DNA from: Bacteroidota bacterium
GTDB taxonomy: Bacteria > Bacteroidota > Bacteroidia > AKYH767-A > JABDAW01
Reading direction: 5' to 3'
DNA: 15,764 nt
Assembly: GCA_023251595.1 (NCBI GenBank)
Contig: JAHEYM010000031.1
Span: 1-15,764 of the forward strand
Both the position numbers and the translations under genes were made by a program. The notes beneath the pieces are model-generated. The model had not been told where the DNA came from and made no database searches. It saw only the letters and a list, made by a program, of their open reading frames with translations. Of the stretch, positions 6,348 to 13,225 are shown in pieces (positions within the stretch are counted from its first letter, which is position 1; each line of letters opens with the position of its first letter).

Positions 6348-8987
6348 CTATACTTCCTCCTTTATTTCGCCCGTCATTGTAACAATCTTGCTTATTACAG
6401 CATCAAAATTTAATGTGGTCGAGTGAAGTTTATTCAGCACCTCCGCATTCACTGGATCTTGAGGTTCATCAAAATTCAACAGACTTATCAAACCCAAAAT
6501 ACTTGCTATCGGTGCTCTCACCTGATGTGATTGCATGGATGCAATTTCCAAAAGTTTTTTGTTTTGATTTTGTAGCTTTTCTTCCGCCTTTTTTCTTTCC
6601 GTAATATCGCGGATAATTCCGGTGAAGAATACACCTTCATGTGTGGTCCAATGTGAGATAGATAATTCAATAGGAAATTTATGTCCATTTTTGTTTACAC
6701 CGTTAACTTCCAGGGTCTTGTTAATGAAAGTATTAATGTTTTCATCAATTTTTCGCATTCCTAAATGATGCGATTGATGATGCATTTCCGGAATTAATAA
6801 TTTCAATTCTTTTCCCAAAATTTCAGACTCCGAATAACCGAATATATTATATGCTCCGTTATTCCAACCAACAATGATCCCTTTGCTATCGCTTGAAATG
6901 ATGGCTTCATTTGCTGATTGAGAAACCGCACGGTATCTCTCTTCGCTTGCTTTAATTTCCTCTTCTGCTTTTTTTCGCTCCGTTATATCCTTAAATGTGA
7001 CGACAGCTCCTGTTACTTTGCCGTTCTCAATCACGGGCAGACTGCTGAATTCGACAGGGAAACAAGAACCGTCTTTTTTCCAGAAATATTCTTCACCATG
7101 ATGTCCAATACCATCATGAAGTGTTGCATAGATCGGACATTCATGTGGCGGATACACAGCGCCATCTTTACGGTGATGATGAAAAAGTGTGTGACTATGC
7201 ACCTGTATCATTTCCTCCGGCTTGTATCCCAAAACATTGGCTGCCATTTGATTTACCAAAGTATGCTTTCCCGCCATATCTATACCGAAAATACCTTCGC
7301 CGGCAACATCAAGAATTAATTTATTTTTTATATGCGATTTCTCAATTTCCTCTTCCGCTTTTTTTCTCTCTGTAATATCGCACTGAATTCCGAGAAATCC
7401 TATAATATTATTTTTGTCATCATATATCGCATTTGTCGTGCTTTCGATATCGATTAATCTTCCGGCTTTATTTTTATTTTTTAATTCTCCGCGTACTTCC
7501 TTGCCATCTAAAATTGCATTCCAGAAATTTTCATATATTTCATTTCCCCATAATCCACTTTTTAAAATTCTCGGTGTAACTTTTCGTATGATTTCTTCTT
7601 CTGAATAACCATATAGTTTTGTGAATGCGGGGTTAATAAATGTGAAAATACCTTCCCTGTCAGTTACAAAAATCACTTCGCCCGAAGTGTCTATTGCTTT
7701 ATGAAGTTTCAATAATTCGGTTTCAACAATTTTTCTCTCGGAAATATTTAATAAGGCGAGGGAGATTGCCTTGACTTCTCCATTTGAATCCAAAACCGGA
7801 ATTGCATTAATATCCAAACAATTTAACATCCCATTTTCAGTTATTTGAGACACTTCATAGTGCACTTTCTCTCCATGAAGAACTTTAGAACACCTGTCTT
7901 TAAAGTTGGCTCTTCTTTCCTGTGGAATTATATTGAGAATGTTTTCACCCTTTTCCATGGATTTTCCTTTCGGTAGCAGACTGAGTTTATTTCCCTGCTC
8001 GTTGAATGAAAGTATATTGAACTCCTTATCAAGCAAAATGAAGCCCGTGAGTGTATTGTCGAAAAGTGCCTGAAGATTCATTTCAGAATGACGCGCTTTC
8101 CTTTCTGATTTTACAAAGTATGTTGCAACAATCCAAAGAATTGTGTTGCATCCATAAATAAGAATGAGCAGGTAAAAAACGTGTAAAAAATTATTTTCCG
8201 GGTGCGTTATTCCATCCTGTGAAAATTCGAACCAGGTAATCCCAATGAGAAAAATAAAAAATAAAGGAACCAGCATCCTGAATAATCTTCCTCCCAATGT
8301 GTTTCCTGAAATTGGTTTCATGATTCCTCTCCCCGGTCTTGAGGCAAGCGTAGCGAACGACAAAAGGAAAAAGGCGGTGGCAGTATGAAAAGCCATGGTT
8401 GTCAAATTCATAATAAAATTCGTCGATCCCGCTTTAAACAAATAACCCATCATTGGAATAAAAGCAATGGTGCCGGATAATAGACAAAAGAATTGAGATA
8501 TAAAGAACAAAACTTTCTTCTGATCAATGAACAACAAAGAAAAACCCATCAGAATGAAACACATTGCCGTTGAGGGAGCCATCCTCCCTGCGTTTGAGGT
8601 GTCAACAGATAATATCGGCTCCCGAAAAAGGAACTCATCTATTCCTGCATTGAAATTAAATATATATTGAAGAAGTGAAACTGCACCGACTATAATTGTA
8701 AATATGAGAAAGAGATGGATCGTAATTTTACTTTTTGACGGAATGACGCCATCCCTGAAGTTATTCAATAAAATCAGTGCGCAGCCCATTAGAATAAGAC
8801 AAATTGCTGTATTCGCTTTCATACTCACCCAATCCGGATATATACTCTTGAAAGCAGGAATATGAAAAAGCCAGCCCATCAATACCGTAAATCCAACAAA
8901 AGTGACGGTCGTACCCAAAACTAAAGAAATCCGTCTGAAATTCCGCTCTAAATGAACATCTGTAATACTCTTCAAAGCAGGAAACAT
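6348..8987 (-). CDS. Membrane multi-PAS sensor with histidine-kinase dimerisation domain but no ATPase domain (879 aa)
   Basis: About eight hydrophobic segments (roughly 22-41, 59-75, 88-110, 139-153, 159-180, 192-212, 238-252, 268-291) form a membrane sensor of MASE-like type. Four PAS domains follow (about 305-418, 427-545, 553-675, 682-800), joined by near-identical DITERKKAEE linkers. The third has the HHRKDGAVYPPHECPIY pattern known from PAS_4-type domains. The protein ends with a HisKA-like helix pair (about 805-879) with H821 in MQSHQVRAP, the usual phospho-acceptor context. There are no N, G1 or G2 boxes of a HATPase_c domain, and none follows in any frame of the 110-base spacer. It probably needs a partner kinase, or it signals through protein contact. 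Its stop codon lies at the edge of a heptamer array. A -7 element and a palindrome lie upstream. Confidence 0.85.
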   Translation of the reverse strand: MFPALKSITDVHLERNFRRISLVLGTTVTFVGFTVLMGWLFHIPAFKSIYPDWVSMKANTAICLILMGCALILLNNFRDGVIPSKSKITIHLFLIFTIIVGAVSLLQYIFNFNAGIDEFLFREPILSVDTSNAGRMAPSTAMCFILMGFSLLFIDQKKVLFFISQFFCLLSGTIAFIPMMGYLFKAGSTNFIMNLTTMAFHTATAFFLLSFATLASRPGRGIMKPISGNTLGGRLFRMLVPLFFIFLIGITWFEFSQDGITHPENNFLHVFYLLILIYGCNTILWIVATYFVKSERKARHSEMNLQALFDNTLTGFILLDKEFNILSFNEQGNKLSLLPKGKSMEKGENILNIIPQERRANFKDRCSKVLHGEKVHYEVSQITENGMLNCLDINAIPVLDSNGEVKAISLALLNISERKIVETELLKLHKAIDTSGEVIFVTDREGIFTFINPAFTKLYGYSEEEIIRKVTPRILKSGLWGNEIYENFWNAILDGKEVRGELKNKNKAGRLIDIESTTNAIYDDKNNIIGFLGIQCDITERKKAEEEIEKSHIKNKLILDVAGEGIFGIDMAGKHTLVNQMAANVLGYKPEEMIQVHSHTLFHHHRKDGAVYPPHECPIYATLHDGIGHHGEEYFWKKDGSCFPVEFSSLPVIENGKVTGAVVTFKDITERKKAEEEIKASEERYRAVSQSANEAIISSDSKGIIVGWNNGAYNIFGYSESEILGKELKLLIPEMHHQSHHLGMRKIDENINTFINKTLEVNGVNKNGHKFPIELSISHWTTHEGVFFTGIIRDITERKKAEEKLQNQNKKLLEIASMQSHQVRAPIASILGLISLLNFDEPQDPVNAEVLNKLHSTTLNFDAVISKIVTMTGEIKEEV

Positions 8988-9053
8988 AATCTCAACCTTA
9001 TTTACTATTCATCCATAATTTATTATCGGAGGAGAAAATTTATATTCATTCCG

Positions 9054-9061
9054 CAAAAATA
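9054..9061 (-). promoter_or_regulatory. Possible -7 element of the PAS sensor promoter
   Basis: TATTTTTG on the minus strand fits TAnnTTTG and predicts a start near 9047 with a leader of about 60 bases. No TTTG is found at the -33 position, which is occupied by the 9080-9101 palindrome. Confidence 0.35.
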
Positions 9062-9079
9062 TGCCCGATTTAACTAATT

Positions 9080-9101
9080 AATAATGATAATTATCATTAT
9101 T
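9080..9101. promoter_or_regulatory. 22-base perfect palindrome, candidate operator
   Basis: The half-site AATAATGATAA is followed directly by its exact reverse complement TTATCATTATT. The wording is close to the Fur-box words GATAATGATAATCATTATC, so a Fur-family or other dimeric regulator is possible. It lies between the divergent PAS sensor and permease genes, over the expected -33 position of the sensor promoter and 5 bases before the ATG of the small ORF at 9106. The match to Fur words is by eye, and AT-rich DNA gives some such palindromes by chance. Confidence 0.45.
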
Positions 9102-9105
9102 CGTT

Positions 9106-9249
9106 ATGACCATTAAATCAGTTGAAAACAATCTGAAAACTTTTATGCCGATGCTTCTTGCCGAGTTGGAGATTCTAGTTTCTTTGCGTAACAGACGAGC
9201 GTGTTCTGCTTACGTACCAACAGATTCAGTTCGTCTTAATATAGCATGA
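9106..9249 (+). CDS. Candidate small ORF upstream of the permease (47 aa)
   Basis: This frame runs MTIKSVENNLKTFMPMLL, through ELEILVSLRNRRACSAYV, to SVRLNIA and ends in TGA. Its last bases overlap the permease start as ATGA (9246-9249), which is the usual arrangement for translational coupling. There is no clear ribosome binding site, and I recognise no family. It could be a leader peptide whose translation opens the permease start, a decayed gene fragment, or a chance frame. No other gene-like content is seen between 8988 and 9245. Confidence 0.35.
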   Translation: MTIKSVENNLKTFMPMLLAELEILVSLRNRRACSAYVPTDSVRLNIA

Positions 9250-10577
9250 CAGATACCGCTAAAAAACCCATTGGTTTCTATACCGCCACAGCCATTGTAG
9301 TTGCCAATATGATCGGCACCGGAGTCTTTACCAGTCTCGGTTTTCAGGTAATGGGCATTCACTCGGTTTTTGCACTGATTATGCTTTGGGTAGTGGGCGG
9401 AGTCATTGCCCTTTGCGGTGCCCTTTGCTACGCTGAACTTGGCGCAGCGATGCCGCGTTCCGGTGGCGAATATCATTATTTATCCAAAATATTCCACCCC
9501 TCTGTCGGATTTCTCTCCGGTTGGATCTCAGTTCTCGTCGGTTTCGCTGCACCTATCGCTCTCGCCGCAATGGCACTCGGCAGTTATACATGCGCCGTTT
9601 TTCCGTCATTAAATCCTACTTATGTTGCCGCGACTGTCGTTGTTCTAATTACCGTTATTCAGGCGTGGAATGTACAGAAAGGGGCACAGTTTCAGGCGGT
9701 TTTCTCGACGGTGAAAGTAATATTAATTCTCGTATTTATTGTTGCGGGATTTACACAATTCACATCCGCAAATGGTGGTGTCTATATCGATACTGCAGCC
9801 TGGAAAGATATGACAGGGATTTCATTTTTCACCTCGTTGATCTTTGTTAATTACGCATATTCCGGCTGGAATGCAGCCGCGTATGTTGCCGGTGAAATGG
9901 ATCAACCTGCCAAAATACTTCCGAAATCTTTACTTACGGGTACCTTACTCGTTACGGGACTTTATGTTTTATTAAATATCGTTTTTATCTATACAGTTCC
10001 TTTCTCAGAAATGGCAGATGCGAAAGGAAATCCAATCATAGAAATTGGTGCAGTTTCCGCAAATCATATATTCGGACTTACTGGCGGAAATATTATGTCT
10101 ATCGTTATTTCAATCTTACTGATCAGCACAATTTCTGCAATGGTAATTGCGGGTCCACGAGTTACACAAGTTATTGGTGAAGATATGCCAATTCTTGGAT
10201 TCCTCTCGAAAAAATCATCTGGTGGTGCACCTGCCATCGCGATTACACTCCAATCTGCAATTGCGCTCATTTTAATTTTCACCGCTTCATTTCAATCGGT
10301 ACTCACCTATCTCGGCTTCACCCTAACCTGTTTTACATCTCTCACCGTAATCGGATTATATGTTCTCAGATATACACAGCCAAAACTTGAAAGACCATTT
10401 AGAACAAAGGGTTATCCAATTACGCCTTTCATTTTTCTCGCACTCAGCCTCTTTACATTGTATAAAGTTATGGAGTGGAAACCAACAGAATCATTATATG
10501 GATTACTTACAATTGCTGCAGGATTAGTAGCCTATTTCATCGGGAATTATTTCTCTAAACAAAAAAATCATATTTAA
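9246..10577 (+). CDS. APC-superfamily amino acid permease (443 aa)
   Basis: This inner-membrane amino acid transporter probably has 12 helices and works as a symporter or exchanger. The first helix holds the unwound substrate motif N21-M-I-G-T-G-V-F-T-S-L-G. The second helix is followed by the family signature CYAELGAAMPRSGGEYHYL (residues 61-79), and SAMVIAGPRVTQVIGED marks the region near helix 8. Length and layout fit the amino acid/polyamine/organocation group, near the L-type (LAT) or serine/threonine exchanger branch. The substrate cannot be read from sequence. The ATG at 9246 gives the normal short cytoplasmic N-terminus and overlaps a 47-codon ORF by ATGA. The stop codon (10575-10577) is immediately followed by a family A repeat. 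The gene diverges from the PAS sensor gene across a palindrome. Confidence 0.92.
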   Translation: MTDTAKKPIGFYTATAIVVANMIGTGVFTSLGFQVMGIHSVFALIMLWVVGGVIALCGALCYAELGAAMPRSGGEYHYLSKIFHPSVGFLSGWISVLVGFAAPIALAAMALGSYTCAVFPSLNPTYVAATVVVLITVIQAWNVQKGAQFQAVFSTVKVILILVFIVAGFTQFTSANGGVYIDTAAWKDMTGISFFTSLIFVNYAYSGWNAAAYVAGEMDQPAKILPKSLLTGTLLVTGLYVLLNIVFIYTVPFSEMADAKGNPIIEIGAVSANHIFGLTGGNIMSIVISILLISTISAMVIAGPRVTQVIGEDMPILGFLSKKSSGGAPAIAITLQSAIALILIFTASFQSVLTYLGFTLTCFTSLTVIGLYVLRYTQPKLERPFRTKGYPITPFIFLALSLFTLYKVMEWKPTESLYGLLTIAAGLVAYFIGNYFSKQKNHI

Positions 10578-10610
10578 TCTGTCAAATCCGCGTCATCAGC
10601 GTTCCAAATA
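10576..10610 (+). repeat. Dispersed repeat family A, copy 4
   Basis: AATCTGTCAAATCCGCG, then TCATCAGCGTTCC. It begins within the permease stop codon and is in the same orientation as the other copies. It shares CGTCATCAGCGTTCCA with the copy at 14671-14703. Confidence 0.7.
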
Positions 10611-10652
10611 ACAACTCTAATATTAACTAACAACTAATTAATTCATCACAAA

Positions 10653-11915
10653 ATGGTAATACAGAATATAATAGTTCAGAACAAAGTGAGAACCGTGAAA
10701 AAAACAAAAAAAGTTGGGAAAGTTATTCAGGCAATCCTTTTAATTGTCGTGATTCTCGCGCTCACCTTTAGCTGCAACAACGGCGGCACAGACAAAAACA
10801 AAACAGGAAAAGATACATTAAATGATTCTTCCAAATCTTCGAAGAAACATAAAGATATTCCAAAAGGCGAAAGAAAATTTAACGATCTCGCTCGTTTCAT
10901 CGCGGGTATGTCGCCCGAAAAAGGATCGGCTTACGAAGATCAGTCAAACACTGAGGTGTGGAAAAAATATGCAGTAAGTTTTGATACGAGTTGGACTACC
11001 CTGCTCAGCTCTAAAATTGATAGAATGGCTGCATGGGGAAGTAAAGAAGTGGGCACACAAAAAGAAGTTGGCGGAAAAGTATTTTATCCGTTCTCAGGTC
11101 CCGATTTCGTGCACATGTACACGTTTTTCCCAACCGCGAAAGAATATACAATGATCGGACTCGAAAATGTCGGCACCGTGCAGGAACTTTCAAAAATGAG
11201 AAACGACTCGCTCACACGTTATCTCAGAGCGGTTGAGAATTCACTTAATTCAATTCTTAATTTCAGTTTCTTCCGAACCAATTCTATGAGCGTCGATTTT
11301 AAATCGCAGGATTTAAACGGAACTATTCCTGTCATGCTTTTATTTATGGCGAGAACCGGAAATAAAATACTTGATATTAAACCTGTATATGTCGATTCGC
11401 TGGGTAAAGTTGTGGATGGCGCTTTTGCTGTCTGGCCTAAAAAAGGAATTAATTATGGGGTGAAAATTGATTTCTATCATGAAGGATTAGACGATTATCA
11501 AACCGTATATTATTATTCTATCGATTTGGGTGATGAAGGATTAACTGCTAATAAAGGCTACACCGCATATTTGAATAATATGGGTGAAGTGAAGACCTAC
11601 GTAAAATCTGCTTCTTATCTCATGCATTATCCTTCCTTCTCACAAATTCGTTCTGCAGTATTGAAAAGCAGTTCTTTGGTATTACAAGATGATTCAGGCG
11701 TTCCACTCCAATATTTTGATAAAGAGAAATGGACTGTGAGTCTCTATGGTTCTTACGTTCGTCCGATCGATCTCTTCCACGAAAGATTTCAGAAAGATCT
11801 CCGTGCTGCTTATCTGAACGATTCTTCCAAAATAAAACCACTCGATTTCGGTATCGGTTATAACTATATACTTGGAACCTCCAACCTCTTGATTGCGAAA
11901 AAGAAAACAAAATGA
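10653..11915 (+). CDS. Predicted exported protein of an unknown family, paralog 1 (420 aa)
   Basis: An N-terminal basic region (KKTKKVGK) and a hydrophobic stretch end in LALTFSC, so C41 is a probable but non-canonical lipidation site. A low-complexity spacer (NNGGTDKNKTGKD..) follows, then a domain of about 350 residues with many aromatic residues and alternating strand patterns (GKVFYPFSGPDFVHMYTFFP, YQTVYYYSIDLGDEG, IKPLDFGIGYNY). No catalytic motif or known family is recognised. It is clearly homologous to the next gene along its whole mature length, so the pair arose by tandem duplication. The start may be ATG 10653 or GTG 10695; the latter gives the more usual signal-peptide length. The stop overlaps the next start as ATGA. 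Being linked to a serine hydrolase gene, it may act in the periplasm or outer membrane, but that is inference. Confidence 0.75.
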   Translation: MVIQNIIVQNKVRTVKKTKKVGKVIQAILLIVVILALTFSCNNGGTDKNKTGKDTLNDSSKSSKKHKDIPKGERKFNDLARFIAGMSPEKGSAYEDQSNTEVWKKYAVSFDTSWTTLLSSKIDRMAAWGSKEVGTQKEVGGKVFYPFSGPDFVHMYTFFPTAKEYTMIGLENVGTVQELSKMRNDSLTRYLRAVENSLNSILNFSFFRTNSMSVDFKSQDLNGTIPVMLLFMARTGNKILDIKPVYVDSLGKVVDGAFAVWPKKGINYGVKIDFYHEGLDDYQTVYYYSIDLGDEGLTANKGYTAYLNNMGEVKTYVKSASYLMHYPSFSQIRSAVLKSSSLVLQDDSGVPLQYFDKEKWTVSLYGSYVRPIDLFHERFQKDLRAAYLNDSSKIKPLDFGIGYNYILGTSNLLIAKKKTK

Positions 11916-13225
11916 TTAATCCCGCAAAGGCGCAAAGGCGCAAAGGATCTATATTCAATTATTTATTTCTTTGCGGCTTTGCAGCTTCGCGGGCAAATAA
12001 TTTTCTTTTTCTTCGTGCTGTTTCTGTTTCTGTTTCACGTTCACTCTCTCACTCTTTCATTCCTTCATTCTTTCACTCTTTCACTCTTTTTGTCCTTTTT
12101 CTTACTTTCAGTTCCTCGTACGCCCAAAATGATTCTTCCAAACTACTGAAGAAACATAAGGATATCCCGGCAGTCGATCGGAAATATAATGATCTGGCAC
12201 GTTTCCTCGCAGGCATGTCTTCCGAAAAAGGTTCTTCGTATGAAGAACAATCAAACACCGATATCTGGAAAAATTATGCCGCAAACCTCGATGCAAATTG
12301 GAAAATTACTGTTGGTGCGAAGATGGATAAGATGTCGGCATGGAGCAGCACCGAATTCGGACCACAAAAAGAATTAGGGGGGAAATTATTTTATCCGTTT
12401 GCAGGTCCCGATTTCATTCACATGTACACATTCTTTCCTTACGCAAAAGAATATGTGATGATCGGTCTCGAACACGTAGGTACAGTGCAGGATCTTTCTC
12501 AAACCGGTAGCGATTCGCTTAACCGATATTTAGCTTCTGTCGGAACTTCTCTATATTCTATCCTGAATTACTCTTTCTTCCAGACGATCTCTATGAGCTA
12601 CGATTTTAAATCGCAGGATTTAAATGGTATTATCCCGGTGATACTGCTTTTTATGGCGAGAACAGGAAATAAAATTCTGGATATTAAAGGGGTAAATGTC
12701 GATACACTCGGAAAAAATGTGAGCGGAACTCTCACAGCATCTCCCGAAAACATTATGCTGAATTATGGGGTGAAGATCGATTTTTATAACGATGCACAGG
12801 ATGAAATTCAAACGGTATATTATTATTCGGTCGACTTATCCGACGCACAATTACCCTCAAATCCGGGTTATACAACCTATCTGAATAATATGGGTGAAGT
12901 AAAAACGTTTATCAAGTCAGCCTCCTATCTCATGCAATACTCTGTTTTCTCTCAAATCCGTTCTGCAATTCTGAAAAACAGTTCGCTGATTCTTCAGGAT
13001 GATTCAGGTGTTCCTTTTCAATACTTCGACACACTCACATGGAATGTAAATCTCTACGGAACATACAACAGTCCTATTCCTCTCTTCGTAGAAAGATTTC
13101 AGCAGGATATCTACGACGCTTACAGAGATAATTCACGCACAATAAAACCACTCGACTTCGGTATAGGATATAATTATTTTTTGGGAACATCAAACCTTCT
13201 GATTGCCAAAAAGAAATTAAAATGA
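11912..13225 (+). CDS. Predicted secreted protein of the same unknown family, paralog 2 (437 aa)
   Basis: From residue 72 onward this protein matches paralog 1 closely (shared blocks DIP..(E/D)RK(F/Y)NDLARF, SGPDF/AGPDF.HMYTFFP, DFKSQDLNG, LFMARTGNKILDIK, DDSGVP.QYFD, KPLDFGIGYNY, LGTSNLLIAKKK). Instead of a lipobox it has a predicted signal peptidase I site after SYA (residue 71), so it is probably soluble in the periplasm or secreted. The only start in this frame that allows export is the ATG at 11912, which overlaps the previous stop. Translation must therefore pass through a GC-rich palindromic repeat (11921-11993) and an octanucleotide array (12039-12086), which together supply most of the leader. 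No function is recognised. Confidence 0.72.
   Translation: MINPAKAQRRKGSIFNYLFLCGFAASRANNFLFLRAVSVSVSRSLSHSFIPSFFHSFTLFVLFLTFSSSYAQNDSSKLLKKHKDIPAVDRKYNDLARFLAGMSSEKGSSYEEQSNTDIWKNYAANLDANWKITVGAKMDKMSAWSSTEFGPQKELGGKLFYPFAGPDFIHMYTFFPYAKEYVMIGLEHVGTVQDLSQTGSDSLNRYLASVGTSLYSILNYSFFQTISMSYDFKSQDLNGIIPVILLFMARTGNKILDIKGVNVDTLGKNVSGTLTASPENIMLNYGVKIDFYNDAQDEIQTVYYYSVDLSDAQLPSNPGYTTYLNNMGEVKTFIKSASYLMQYSVFSQIRSAILKNSSLILQDDSGVPFQYFDTLTWNVNLYGTYNSPIPLFVERFQQDIYDAYRDNSRTIKPLDFGIGYNYFLGTSNLLIAKKKLK
11921..11993. repeat. 73-base imperfect palindrome within a coding start
   Basis: The 25-base arms (11921-11945 and 11969-11993) are complementary at 21 of 25 positions. The left arm is built from GCAAAGGC units, and the loop is AT-rich. 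The right arm contains GCGGCTTTGCAGCTT (11973-11987), which recurs exactly at 13277-13291, and the left arm resembles 1597-1620. The size and structure fit a small dispersed palindromic or MITE-like element. It encodes residues about 4-28 of paralog 2. Confidence 0.8.
12039..12086 (+). repeat. Octanucleotide array inside the paralog 2 signal peptide
   Basis: There are six 8-base units: GTTCACTC, TCTCACTC, TTTCATTC, CTTCATTC, TTTCACTC and TTTCACTC. They encode residues about 43-58 (RSLSHSFIPSFFHSFT). Because 8 is not a multiple of 3, gain or loss of one unit would shift the frame. The two terminal units are identical and could slip. Confidence 0.8.

Noticed and set aside
9210..9476. Minus-strand open frame of 88 codons across the permease start
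   Set aside because: It is the shadow of the permease coding region and has no signal, family resemblance or plausible start context.
12039..12086. Octamer array as a CRISPR-like structure
   Set aside because: The units are contiguous 8-mers without spacers, inside a reading frame, and no cas gene is near.
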